64,000 bases of DNA, from positions 83,262-147,261 of the forward strand of contig JAVDCA010000020.1 of the NCBI GenBank assembly GCA_030848545.1, written 5' to 3'. Of this stretch, positions 1 to 8,151 are shown one piece after another. The DNA comes from Astrobacterium formosum (GTDB lineage: Bacteria; Pseudomonadota; Alphaproteobacteria; Rhizobiales; Xanthobacteraceae). Under the pieces are notes generated by a model, which saw only the letters and a list, made by a program, of their open reading frames with translations, was not told where the DNA came from and did not search any database. The position numbers and the translations under genes were made by a program. The number at the start of each line of letters is the position of its first letter. Positions within the stretch are counted from its first letter, which is position 1.

Positions 1-1
1 C

Positions 2-625
2 GGCACCCGCGACGAGTTGCGCCTCTACGTCGCCTACGACGTCCAGGCCAGCAACGCGGTCACCAAGGACAACTATGAGGCCAAGCTCAAGGCGGTCTAC
101 GGCGACAATACCGCCGCAGTGATCAAGCAGTACCCCGCCTCGGACTATTCGTCGCCGGCTTCGGCGCTCGGCACCGTGTGGTCGGACTTCCGCGCCGACG
201 TCGGCATCAACAACTGCATCTACCTGCAGACCGCCAAGCTCCTGCGCAAGCGCGTTCCCGTCTACGAATCCGTGTTCGGCGATCGCGCCGCGCCGGCGGT
301 GACCACCGATCCCGGCTTCGAGATGGGCGCGGTCCACTCCTCCGAACTGCCCTACATCTTTCCGCACTTTTCCAACACGACCAGGCTCGATACGCCTGAT
401 CTTGCTCCGGCGTCGCAGAAGATCGCCGACGCCATGGTGGGCTATTGGACGAGCTTCGCGAGGACCGGCAAGCCCACCGCTGCCAGTGCGCCCGCGTGGC
501 CAACCTTTACCGCCGACGGCATGGTGATGAATTTCACGCCCGGCGCGCTCGGCCTGTTCAACGCCGGCCAAGTGCACAAATGCGGGTTCTGGAAGTCGCT
601 CTACCCGACGATCCTGACCGAGTAA
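2..625 (+). CDS. Type B carboxylesterase/lipase, C-terminal part (truncated by window edge)
   Basis: The reading frame is open from the first bases of the window, so only about the last 207 residues are seen and the true start lies upstream. The segment has the C-terminal features of the type B carboxylesterase family (alpha/beta hydrolase fold). The GAVHSSELPYIF block carries the catalytic histidine in its usual GxxHxxEL context. The ending has an amphipathic helix (IADAMVGYWTSFARTGKP) followed by the typical W-P-x-F motif (APAWPTF). The nucleophile serine and catalytic acid lie outside the window. Members hydrolyse carboxyl esters and are often secreted; the substrate and signal peptide cannot be judged here. 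Confidence 0.85.
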   Translation, partial: GTRDELRLYVAYDVQASNAVTKDNYEAKLKAVYGDNTAAVIKQYPASDYSSPASALGTVWSDFRADVGINNCIYLQTAKLLRKRVPVYESVFGDRAAPAVTTDPGFEMGAVHSSELPYIFPHFSNTTRLDTPDLAPASQKIADAMVGYWTSFARTGKPTAASAPAWPTFTADGMVMNFTPGALGLFNAGQVHKCGFWKSLYPTILTE

Positions 626-638
626 TGCCGCACGACCT

Positions 639-723
639 CGTCATTGCGAGGAGCCGAAGGCGACGAAGCAGTCCAGGAGTCCCGAAAAAAGGACTGGATT
701 GCTTCGCTTTGCTCGCAATGACG
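639..723. repeat. Palindromic intergenic repeat, GTCATTGCGAG family (copy 1)
   Basis: Imperfect inverted repeat. It opens with CGTCATTGCGAGGAGC, contains a GAAGCA(G)TCCAG block, and closes with CTGGATTGCTTCG...CTCGCAATGACG. Related copies lie at 2087-2170, 9959-10040, 34061-34143 and 48556-48631. It fills the gap between a plus-strand and a minus-strand gene end and could form a long stem-loop that ends transcription in both directions. Confidence 0.85.
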
Positions 724-805
724 GCGTCACCGCGAGCCACTCACCTTTCGCTGTCGAGATGCGCCATTTGCGGCGCCGGATAACGTGCGTCCGCGCCTTC
801 GTTTC

Positions 806-1876
806 TCAGGAACGCGAGAAAGCCCGTACCGTAGACGTCGCGTGCCAGCCGTCGAGCCGCGCCAGGACGATGGCCGCCGCGATCCCGACCAGGATCGAAA
901 ACCACAAGGTCGCGGCCCGGATGATCACCGTGACGATGACGGCGTCCTCGAGCCCGACCCCGGACGCCACCATGAGGCCCGACAGGCTCAACTCGGTCAT
1001 GCCGGTGCCGCCCGGCATGAGGGAGGCGAATCCGACCACGTTGGAGAATTCGAGGATGAACATCGCCAAGAGCGGATCGAAGACGCCGACAACCACCGTA
1101 AGGCAGAGCGCGAAGGCAACGCATTCGAGCCCCCAGCCGAGAACCGAGAGGGCGATGGAGGGTAGGAACACGCGCGGTGAGAACAAGGCCGCGGTGAGGC
1201 GCACCATCCGGCGCAGGCCGGCGAACAGCCGAGGTCTTTTGGCGAACAACCGATAGGCCTGGCCGATCGCCCCCAGCAGCAGCGCCGGATAGGCGAACGC
1301 AAGGATACCGAGGCCGACCAGGCAGGCCCCGAACAGGAGGACGGGGAGATAGCCGGCAAACGCCGCCGCCCCGATGGCGCACAGGATGAACGAAGCGACC
1401 GCATCGTTGAGCCGGTCGGCAATCTGCAGCGGCATGGAGCGCGAGATGGAATAGCCGTAGCGGCTCCGGATCAACCACAGGCGCATGAATTCGCCGACCT
1501 TGCCGGGCGTGGCGGCAAGCGAGAAGCCGGCGAAATAGCACAGGAACATCCATGGGGTCGGGACGTCGATGCCGACCGCGCGGGCGAACCACTGGAATCG
1601 CAGTGCTCGCGCGGAGAAACTCGCCAGCGCCAATACGAGCAGAACGACGACGAGACCGGGATGGACGCGTCCGATCGCACCGCGCCACTTGTCGCCGTCG
1701 CCTGCCGCCGACAGGACCAGGAACGCGACCGACACGACGAGCACGACGGCGAGCGCAAACGCAGCCCCGCCTTTCGACCATGCGGGTTTGGCGGGGCGTG
1801 GCTCGGCGGCACACACCGGCGCGATGGAACGATCGGTCAGGGAGGGTTCCGCAACGGGGACGGGCTCGGAACTCAC
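806..1876 (-). CDS. Lysylphosphatidylglycerol synthase transmembrane-domain (UPF0104/YbhN-like) protein
   Basis: Integral membrane protein of about 356 residues with many hydrophobic segments, the first near residues 40-60. It has the family signatures TPGKVGE in the first half and MPGGTGMTE in the second, typical of the flippase-like domain shared by MprF and UPF0104 proteins. There is no soluble aminoacyl-transferase domain, so lysyl-PG synthesis is not expected; the family is thought to act in lipid translocation. The GTG start at 1876 was chosen because a G-rich Shine-Dalgarno stretch lies upstream. The frame stays open to an ATG at 1954, giving 382 residues. It stands alone, convergent with the upstream esterase. 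Confidence 0.8.
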   Translation of the reverse strand: MSSEPVPVAEPSLTDRSIAPVCAAEPRPAKPAWSKGGAAFALAVVLVVSVAFLVLSAAGDGDKWRGAIGRVHPGLVVVLLVLALASFSARALRFQWFARAVGIDVPTPWMFLCYFAGFSLAATPGKVGEFMRLWLIRSRYGYSISRSMPLQIADRLNDAVASFILCAIGAAAFAGYLPVLLFGACLVGLGILAFAYPALLLGAIGQAYRLFAKRPRLFAGLRRMVRLTAALFSPRVFLPSIALSVLGWGLECVAFALCLTVVVGVFDPLLAMFILEFSNVVGFASLMPGGTGMTELSLSGLMVASGVGLEDAVIVTVIIRAATLWFSILVGIAAAIVLARLDGWHATSTVRAFSRS

Positions 1877-2086
1877 GACCGCGCTCCCCCCCTTTTGCTG
1901 CCGGCATTCCGACGCCGATTCAAGCCGGCGGCGTGGTTTGTTGCCGATGCGCATCTGTCCGCCATTGATGGACGGTCAAGCGCGGATGTCGTCCGGCAGG
2001 CCAGTTTAGGCCGAGTTCAGAGATGATCGCCAGTCATTTCATCTCGCAATACCAGCAGTATTGGCCGGTGCCGATGCCGCCGTTCT

Positions 2087-2170
2087 CGTCATTGCGAGCG
2101 AAGCGAAGCAATCCGGTTCCATCTTCGGGACCCCTGAATTGCTCCGTCGGCTTCGCCTCCTCGCAATGAC
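2087..2170. repeat. Palindromic intergenic repeat, GTCATTGCGAG family (copy 2)
   Basis: Opens with CGTCATTGCGAGCGAAGCG and closes with TCCTCGCAATGAC, with a GAAGCAATCC/GAATTGCTCC core. It belongs to the same family as copy 1 but has a diverged centre. It lies in the gap between two minus-strand genes. Confidence 0.85.
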
Positions 2171-2180
2171 AGGCAGCACC

Positions 2181-2218
2181 AAAAGAAATGGGACGCGCGC
2201 CAGAAGCACGCGTCCCAT
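2181..2218 (-). terminator. Rho-independent terminator after the molybdoenzyme gene
   Basis: A perfect 10-bp stem (2188-2197 with 2209-2218, ATGGGACGCG/CGCGTCCCAT) encloses an 11-base loop. Read on the minus strand, it starts 19 bases after the stop codon of the molybdoenzyme gene and is followed by TTTCTTTT. This fits an intrinsic terminator. Confidence 0.7.
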
Positions 2219-2236
2219 CGTTACTTCAAAAAGCCC

Positions 2237-4711
2237 TTACGCGACCGGCGCGTAGTCGTTCGGCATCACCTTGTCGGTGATCTTCTCGATCTCGACCAGA
2301 CAGGTGTGGCACACCGGCCCCTGGGCGAGTTGCGAAGTGCCGCGCTGGGCGGTGAGCACGCTCGATGAACCGCCGCGGTCGAGCGAGCCGATCTTGCCCG
2401 GCTCGGCGGGGCGGAACCAGGCGCCCTGGTGCAGCACGACGCAACGCGGCCGCACCTTGCTGGTCACATAGGCGCCCGCGGCCACCTGGCCGCGGCCGTT
2501 ATGGACCCGCACCACGTCGCCAGTCTTGATGCCGCGCTTTTCGGCATCGGCGGGATTGATCCACACCGCCTCGAACCCGTTCACCTTGCTGCCGGCATGC
2601 AACTCGGCGACGTTGTCATAGGAGGAGTGGCGCCGCCACGGCGAGTGCTTGTTGACCATGGCGAGCGGATACTTGGCGGCCTCCGCCGAGCCCAGCCACT
2701 CGAACGGTTCGAGGAACATGGGCGTCGCCGGGCAGTCCTTGTAGTTCATCTTGGCGATGCGCTCGGAGGTGATCTCGATCTTGCCCGACGGGGTGTTGAG
2801 CTTGTTCTTGACCGGATCCTGGCGGAACGCCGAGAAGGCCACCGTGCGGTTCTCCTTGACCGGCATCTTGTAGAAGCCGGCCTTCTTGAACTCCTCGTAG
2901 GACATCGGGATGTCGCCCTGGCTGTAAAGTTTCTTCAGCCAGCCCTCTTCGCTGTCGATGCCGTCGGTGAACTTGTCCTTGAAGCCGAGGCGTTCGGAGA
3001 GCTCCTTGAACACCCAGAAGTCGCTCTTGGACTGGCCGAGCGGCTCGATGATCTTCCGCTGGAAGACGACATAGCGCCAGAAGCGGGTGATGTCCTCGCG
3101 CTCGAACAGGGTGTTGATGGGCAACACGATGTCGGCGATGCGGGCGCCGGGCGTCCACCACGAGTCCTGCACGACCAGCGTCTCGACGCTTTCCAGCGCC
3201 TTGAGCATCTTGTTGATGTCGTCGTGCTGGTTGAGCATCGCTCCGCCGACCCAGTGCATCATTTTGATGCGCGACTTGCCGGGCTGCGGATAGGTGTAGG
3301 ACTTGCCGTTGTGGTTGAAGGTGATCGGGTCCTTCGCCATCAGGCCTTCGGCGAGGTTCTGGTCGAGCAGCACCTGGCTGACCGGATTGCGGGCCGACGG
3401 GAACGCGCCGGGTGGCTTGCCTTGCGGGGTGTCGTCGCCGACGCCGGAGAAGCCCGGCACCTCGAAGCCGAGGCCGCCGCCGGGCAGGCCGATCTCGCCC
3501 TTCAGGGCAGCGAGCGCGACCAGCATGCGCACCTGCTGCTCGCCGTGGTCATTGCGCTGGATGCCGCGGGCGCAGTTGATCTTGACGCCCTTGGTCTTGG
3601 CGTATTCCAGCGCCAGCGAGGTGATCTGCTCGACCGGCAGGTCGGTCTGCTTCGAGGCCCATTCCGGCGTCTTCGGCACACCGTCGCTGTCGCCCATCAC
3701 ATAGGCGCGGAACTCTTCGAAGCCGACCGTGTGGCTCTCCAGGAAGTCCTTGGCGTGAAGGTTTTCCTTGATCATCACATAGGCCATGGCGGCCATCAGG
3801 GCGCAGTCGGAATCCGGCCGGATCGGCAGCCACAGGTCCGACATCTCGGCGGTCTTGGTCTGGATGGGATCGATGGTGACGAAGCGCACGCCCTTGGCCT
3901 TGAGCTCGGCGAGCCAGTTCTGGATGCGTCCGTAGGTCACGGCGCGCACCTTGAAGCAGTCCATCGGGTCCGACGACCAGAAGATCATCGTCTTGGTGTT
4001 CTCCAGCGTGTCGCGCATGGAGTCGTTCGGGTATATCGTCCCGAGCGAATAGGGCGCCGCCCACTGCCAGCAGGCGAAGCTCTTGTTGCCGATATAGGTG
4101 GTGAAGCCGCCATAGAGCCCGTAGAAGCGGGCGATCTGGGTCATCTTGGCGTTGAGGTTACCGGCCGTCTGCCAGCCGCCCACGACCTTGGCGGCGAAGG
4201 CCTCGTTGCCGTTCTTTTCCTTGAGGCGCTTCAACTCGCCGGCGACGAGATCGAGCGCCGTCTTCCACGACACGGTCTTGTAGGTATCGGAACCGCGCGT
4301 GGCCGTATTGCCCTCGCCGCCCGGCTTCCATCCCACCCGCACCATCGGCTGCAGGATGCGGTCGGGCGCATAGACGCGCCGGTGCCATTGCAGTCCCATG
4401 GGCGATGCTTTGTTCTCCGGCGCGTCCAGGCTGGTGACGCGCAGGATCTTGCCGTTCTTGACGTGAACGTTGAGAAGTCCCTCTGAGTCGGCACTGGTCA
4501 GGACCTGCTCGCTGCCACAGGGCGGCGACAGCATGGAGCGATCGGCTGCGGCCAGCTTGGCGTCCGGCTTGGCCTTGGGCGCCGCCTCGGCCGCAGTACC
4601 CAGACCGGCAGTCGTCGCGGCGACCGCGCCGACACCGAAGGCCTGGAGGAGTTGACGGCGCTCGAGGGTGAGGCCCCCGGATGGTTTCTTGGTCGAGTCG
4701 TGCTGCGACAT
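2237..4711 (-). CDS. TAT-exported molybdopterin oxidoreductase, TMAO/DMSO/biotin-sulfoxide reductase clade
   Basis: 824 residues, close to the length of TorA. The N-terminus has a twin-arginine-type leader (LERRQLLQAFGVGAVAATTAG) ending near AEAA, so periplasmic export is likely. No CxxC(x)nC iron-sulfur motif follows, as in the Ser-ligated Tor/Bis group. The segment KSFACWQWAAPYSLG lines up with the YSTGAAQ motif of TorA/BisC, placing Ser211 as the probable Mo ligand. The C-terminal NKHSPWRRHSSYDN and IKTGDVVRVHNGRGQ blocks match the bis-MGD binding domain. The ATG at 4711 has AAGGAAC upstream. No c-type cytochrome, chaperone or membrane partner lies beside it. The substrate (an S- or N-oxide is the family expectation) is not determined. 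Confidence 0.8.
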   Translation of the reverse strand: MSQHDSTKKPSGGLTLERRQLLQAFGVGAVAATTAGLGTAAEAAPKAKPDAKLAAADRSMLSPPCGSEQVLTSADSEGLLNVHVKNGKILRVTSLDAPENKASPMGLQWHRRVYAPDRILQPMVRVGWKPGGEGNTATRGSDTYKTVSWKTALDLVAGELKRLKEKNGNEAFAAKVVGGWQTAGNLNAKMTQIARFYGLYGGFTTYIGNKSFACWQWAAPYSLGTIYPNDSMRDTLENTKTMIFWSSDPMDCFKVRAVTYGRIQNWLAELKAKGVRFVTIDPIQTKTAEMSDLWLPIRPDSDCALMAAMAYVMIKENLHAKDFLESHTVGFEEFRAYVMGDSDGVPKTPEWASKQTDLPVEQITSLALEYAKTKGVKINCARGIQRNDHGEQQVRMLVALAALKGEIGLPGGGLGFEVPGFSGVGDDTPQGKPPGAFPSARNPVSQVLLDQNLAEGLMAKDPITFNHNGKSYTYPQPGKSRIKMMHWVGGAMLNQHDDINKMLKALESVETLVVQDSWWTPGARIADIVLPINTLFEREDITRFWRYVVFQRKIIEPLGQSKSDFWVFKELSERLGFKDKFTDGIDSEEGWLKKLYSQGDIPMSYEEFKKAGFYKMPVKENRTVAFSAFRQDPVKNKLNTPSGKIEITSERIAKMNYKDCPATPMFLEPFEWLGSAEAAKYPLAMVNKHSPWRRHSSYDNVAELHAGSKVNGFEAVWINPADAEKRGIKTGDVVRVHNGRGQVAAGAYVTSKVRPRCVVLHQGAWFRPAEPGKIGSLDRGGSSSVLTAQRGTSQLAQGPVCHTCLVEIEKITDKVMPNDYAPVA

Positions 4712-4914
4712 TCGCAGTTCCTTTCCGCAATCGTTTGCAGCGGCGAAGCTACCCGGTGTCGGCCGGATGCCGCTGATACAGATCAAGACGACCAGTCGAT
4801 CGCGCGGAAAAATCGTCGCACCGGCAGCTTGTTACTGCCGGCGCTCGGTCGGGCAAAAGGGACGATCCGCGCCATTTGCGCAGGGCGAAAATCAGGGCCG
4901 ACGCGCCCACAGCA

Positions 4915-6066
4915 TCACAACAACATGCCGCGCGCCGTCACCGGCCACAGGACCTCGACGCGCCCGGCACGCACACCAACATACCAGTCATGGACATTGC
5001 AGGTCGGGTCGCAGTGTCCGGGCACCAGCTTGAGCTTGTCGCCGAGCCTGAGCGCGCCATGCGGATCGTCGATGACGCCGTGCTCGTCGGTGGCCTTGAC
5101 GTAGACGACGTCGCTGCGGCCGAATACCACCGGCAGGCCGGAATCCACGCTCTGCACCTTGAGACCGGCATCGCACACCGCCCGGTCGGGCCGCACATGG
5201 GACATTACCTGCGTCCAGATGAACAGCGCATTCTCGAAATCCGTGACGGGATGGCCATGCTCGTCGAGATCGCGCTGGTAGTCGGCATCCATGAACACGT
5301 AGGAGCCGGCCTGCAGTTCGTTGTAGACGCCGGAGGTGCCTTCGAACCGGTACGTGCCCGTGCCGGCGCCCCCTACGATCGGGCAGTCGAGCCCGTCGCC
5401 CTTCAGGAGCGCCAGCGTGGTCTCGACCTGCCCGGTCGCCGCCGCGATGGCGGCGCGGCGTTTCGCATGCTCGCGCAGATGCTGGGCGCCGCCGTGATAG
5501 GCCTGCAGGCCGGAAAACTTAAGTCCGGACGCCGCCGCGATGCGTTTTGCGAGCGCGACCGCAGGCGCGCCGGCGGCGACGCCGCAGCGGCCGGCGCCGA
5601 CATCGATCTCCACGAGGCACTCCAGCATCGAACCATGCCGGCACGCCGCCGCCGAAAGGTCGTCCACATTGCCGGCATCGTCGACGCAGACCAGCACGCG
5701 GGCCCGGCCCGCAAGTGCGGCGAGCCGGTCGATCTTGGCGCGGTCGATCACCTGGTTTGAAACGAGAACATCAGTGACGCCGCCGGCAACCAGCGCCTCG
5801 GCTTCCGAGACCTTTTGGCAGCAGATCCCGCAGGCGCCGCCACGGGTCATCTGGATCAGGGCGATGTCCGCCGACTTGTGGGTCTTGGCATGCGCCCGGT
5901 GGCGCACGCCGTGCGCCGCGCAGAAGGCGCGCATGCGGTCAATATTGCGCTCAAAGGCGTCGAGATCGACGATCAGCGCCGGCGTGCCCACGTCCTCCAG
6001 GCGATCGCCCACTTTGGCGGGGACGGTCAGGCCGACCGTCGGTGCGGCGGGATCAACGGTGTTCAC
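4915..6066 (-). CDS. PLP-dependent D-threonine aldolase / 3-hydroxy-D-aspartate aldolase family protein
   Basis: 383 residues, fold type III PLP enzyme (alanine racemase-like N-terminal barrel, DSD1-like C-terminal domain). Lys61 in RAHAKTHKS is the expected Schiff-base lysine. The GHCDPTCN motif near the C-terminus supplies His351 and Asp353 at the positions that bind the divalent metal in D-threonine aldolase. Enzymes of this group cleave D-3-hydroxy amino acids to glycine plus an aldehyde; BhcC, which makes glycine and glyoxylate, is about the same length. None of the other beta-hydroxyaspartate-cycle genes is adjacent, so the generic aldolase call is safer. Confidence 0.8.
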   Translation of the reverse strand: MNTVDPAAPTVGLTVPAKVGDRLEDVGTPALIVDLDAFERNIDRMRAFCAAHGVRHRAHAKTHKSADIALIQMTRGGACGICCQKVSEAEALVAGGVTDVLVSNQVIDRAKIDRLAALAGRARVLVCVDDAGNVDDLSAAACRHGSMLECLVEIDVGAGRCGVAAGAPAVALAKRIAAASGLKFSGLQAYHGGAQHLREHAKRRAAIAAATGQVETTLALLKGDGLDCPIVGGAGTGTYRFEGTSGVYNELQAGSYVFMDADYQRDLDEHGHPVTDFENALFIWTQVMSHVRPDRAVCDAGLKVQSVDSGLPVVFGRSDVVYVKATDEHGVIDDPHGALRLGDKLKLVPGHCDPTCNVHDWYVGVRAGRVEVLWPVTARGMLL

Positions 6067-6170
6067 GTGGACGTCTCCTGAAATGCGCCATTGCAGTCGG
6101 CCTTGTCACCGCGCGACGAAGTCAGCCGGGGTGATCCGAAGTGGGAGAAACGGGCGCGGCCGAGGGATTT

Positions 6171-6527
6171 TCATGCGTCCGGCGGCCCGAGCTCGGCCAG
6201 AAGCGCATCAGCGATATCACGGAGGACCGGAAGTCTCGTCTTGATAATGGACCAGACGATTTGATGATCAACTTTCGAATAGCCATGAATCAGCACGTTG
6301 CGGAAGCTCACGATCTCCGGCAGGTGCGGTATACGGTGGGCGATGCCCGGCGCCGCCTTGGTGAGCTGATTCAGCGCTTCACCGATGATCTCGAACTGCC
6401 GCTCCACGGCGGCATTCACCAGCCGGTTCGCCACATAGCCCTCGGCATCGAGGCCCGCGGTAAACTCGGCGACCAGGTCGGCGGCGCGCCGCACATCCCA
6501 CAGGAAGGCGCGCGAGTCACGTTCCAT
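6171..6527 (-). CDS. hepT: HepT-like ribonuclease toxin (DUF86)
   Basis: 118 residues, all-helical HEPN protein. The motif RNVLIHGY (Arg76, His81) is the RX4-6H catalytic signature of HepT, which cleaves RNA. The ATG at 6527 overlaps the end of the upstream mntA-like gene by 11 bp, the arrangement expected when the toxin is translated after the antitoxin. In known pairs MntA inactivates HepT by adding AMP to a tyrosine next to this motif; Tyr83 here is the candidate. The reading frame is open far upstream, but only this part is HepT-like. Confidence 0.85.
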   Translation of the reverse strand: MERDSRAFLWDVRRAADLVAEFTAGLDAEGYVANRLVNAAVERQFEIIGEALNQLTKAAPGIAHRIPHLPEIVSFRNVLIHGYSKVDHQIVWSIIKTRLPVLRDIADALLAELGPPDA

Positions 6528-6828
6528 AGACCAACTCCCGCGACCGGTCGACGCTGGCGCGGACGTAAGGGTTCTCGATGGCCTTGTCCTGGACCAGGTC
6601 GACAGGCCGGCCCAGAAGCTTTTCCAGCGCGTCGGCAAACCCGAAGTACTGCTCGATCCCCGGCAGGCCGCTACATGGCGAGAACTCGACCAGAAAATCG
6701 ATGTCGCTTTTTTCGGGGTCGAAATCGGCCCCGCGTGCGGCGGAGCCGAACACTTCGAGCCGCGCCACACCGTAGCGGCGACAAAGGGCCGCCAATTCCG
6801 GGCGCCGCTTCTCGATGTCGGCGTGCAT
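6517..6828 (-). CDS. mntA: MntA-type minimal nucleotidyltransferase antitoxin
   Basis: 103 residues. The nucleotidyltransferase signature is complete: Gly28-Ser29 in VFGSAARG followed by Asp42 and Asp44 in KSDIDFLV, giving GSX12DxD. A good ribosome site (AGGAGACC) precedes the ATG. It lies upstream of and overlaps the HepT toxin gene on the minus strand. By analogy with the Shewanella and Aphanizomenon systems, it AMPylates and neutralises HepT. Not related to the manganese transporter gene of the same name. Confidence 0.85.
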   Translation of the reverse strand: MHADIEKRRPELAALCRRYGVARLEVFGSAARGADFDPEKSDIDFLVEFSPCSGLPGIEQYFGFADALEKLLGRPVDLVQDKAIENPYVRASVDRSRELVYGT

Positions 6829-6976
6829 GTCGGTCTCCTGCTGACAAACACAAGCAACATATCATCGGGCTCGTCGCTTTCGCCTTCTTTCGCCTGCCGG
6901 GGGGCGACCACCGCGCCGGGTCCGTCATCCAGCCGTTGGTGCGGTCCAGGCGTGACGCCAGTCGGGCCCTGCCTGA

Positions 6977-7327
6977 TCACACCACCCACACGGTCGCTTC
7001 GGCCGCAGGCGCGGGATCGGAGGCGTTGAGCCGCGGGCAGTCGGCGCCGCAGACCTCGGGATCGCATACGTTCTTGTTGCCTTGCGGTTCCCACTGCACG
7101 CCCAGCGCGACGTCCGTGCGCCAGACCACCTGGCACTTGCGACACGGCGGCCCCCGCTTGGAAAGACTCAGCACGAACCGGTCGGGCACATCCTCGGGGT
7201 TCTGAATCTGGATTCGCGCCCCGCCCTCGGAGGCGTCGCTGACCGAGCAAGGCCGCACATTGGTGCCGAACAAGACAAAACCGCGATAATCCAATCGCCG
7301 GCGCAAGAACCTTCGCTTGTTGTCCAT
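6977..7327 (-). CDS. PilZ domain protein
   Basis: 116 residues. The N-terminus has the RRRxxR-like c-di-GMP contact (RRFLRRRLDYRG), and DASEGGARI gives the second motif (D/NxSxxG). A C-terminal extension contains several cysteines (CRKC, CDPEVCGADC), which is unusual for a plain PilZ domain and could bind metal. It is probably a c-di-GMP effector; its target is unknown. It stands alone upstream of the toxin-antitoxin pair. A second PilZ protein and a GGDEF-EAL protein are encoded in the same window. Confidence 0.75.
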   Translation of the reverse strand: MDNKRRFLRRRLDYRGFVLFGTNVRPCSVSDASEGGARIQIQNPEDVPDRFVLSLSKRGPPCRKCQVVWRTDVALGVQWEPQGNKNVCDPEVCGADCPRLNASDPAPAAEATVWVV

Positions 7328-7656
7328 ACCGCCATTCCAAAAGCTGCTGTTCGGAAAAGAACAATTTCGTCATCCGGGCATGGCGGATGGCTTTCCTCCA
7401 CGCCCCCACGATTGCGAATCGAGACGACTCATCATGGCCGGATGCCGGTATCATCAGCCGGACAGCGGTATTTTCGTCAAGCTTCGGGTGTTGGAAAACA
7501 TGCGTGGCGGCGATGCTGGTGCGCGTAGCCGCCGGCCTCCAGGGGCCGCCCAGTCAAGTGCCGGCAGCCACCAGGGAAGCCCCCCGGCTCGAGCCGGACG
7601 GCCGAGCCCCTCGGGGGGGCTCCAACAAATTCATTTCATTGGGAAATTTAGAAGAT
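7328..7656. other. Intergenic gap, no gene seen
   Basis: 329 bases between the PilZ gene start and the tRNA-Leu 3' end. It would hold the PilZ promoter. A G+C-rich hairpin (GAGCCCC/GGGGCTC near 7604-7622) lies downstream of the tRNA on the minus strand but has no T-run directly after it. I see no credible coding region. Confidence 0.5.
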
Positions 7657-7741
7657 TGGTGCGGTCGAGAGGACTCGAACCTCCACGGGTCTCCCCACTA
7701 GCACCTCAAGCTAGCGCGTCTACCAGTTCCGCCACGACCGC
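7657..7741 (-). tRNA. tRNA-Leu (GAG)
   Basis: On the minus strand the sequence folds as a class II tRNA. It has a 7-bp acceptor stem (GCGGTCG/CGACCGC), a D-arm GGAACTGGTAGACG, and an anticodon stem CTAGC/GCTAG around the loop TTGAGGT (anticodon GAG). A variable arm, the T-arm GGAGGTTCGAGTCCTC, discriminator A and an encoded CCA follow. A T-rich stretch lies on its 5' side. Confidence 0.95.
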
Positions 7742-7860
7742 GTTTTTAGTCAGGTCCGCCGTCCGGTGAAGGCCGGCGGTGTAGCGACGGGCGCAGCATG
7801 TAACAAATCGATGATGCCGAAACAAGCTCGGATCATGCCCGGCTAACAGTCCTGTTCGCC

Positions 7861-8103
7861 TCAACGGGCGTTCGGCGCGCGCGGCAGCAATTCCTTGACT
7901 TCGACCGCGATCTTATTGCCCGACACCACCACCATCCCCTTGGCGACCGGAAGATTGTTGGCGAGGATGCTGACCTCGTCGTTCTCGCCGGAATCGAGCT
8001 CTATGATGGCGCCGCGACCGAGGCGCAGGACCTGGTGAATCGGCATCAGGGTGCTGCCGAGGACGACGGAAATGTCTAGCGAAACCTTGTTGATAGTTGC
8101 CAC
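7861..8103 (-). CDS. fliN: Compact FliN/SpoA-domain flagellar motor switch protein
   Basis: 80 residues consisting almost only of the SpoA (FliN C-terminal) domain. The core VLGSTLMPIHQVLRLGRGAIIELD and the following DEVSILANNLPVAKGMVVV match FliN, which forms the C-ring with FliM and FliG and controls rotor switching. It lacks the N-terminal extension of typical 100-190 residue FliN proteins, and no other flagellar gene is nearby, so it may be a second or orphan copy. It starts at GTG 8103 after AGGACTGAGCC. It is divergent from lipB, so the short gap must hold both promoters. Confidence 0.85.
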   Translation of the reverse strand: MATINKVSLDISVVLGSTLMPIHQVLRLGRGAIIELDSGENDEVSILANNLPVAKGMVVVSGNKIAVEVKELLPRAPNAR

Positions 8104-8151
8104 GGCTCAGTCCTGGCGTGATGAAGGCATAAGGGTGGGTCGCGGCGTCGG

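Noticed and set aside
2429..4486. Long plus-strand open frame opposite the molybdoenzyme gene
   Set aside because: It is an antisense shadow caused by high GC; its composition (His/Leu/Asp/Gly-rich, no motifs) is typical of such frames.
7598..7622. GC hairpin near tRNA-Leu as a terminator
   Set aside because: No T-run follows the stem on either strand, so I left it as a note only.
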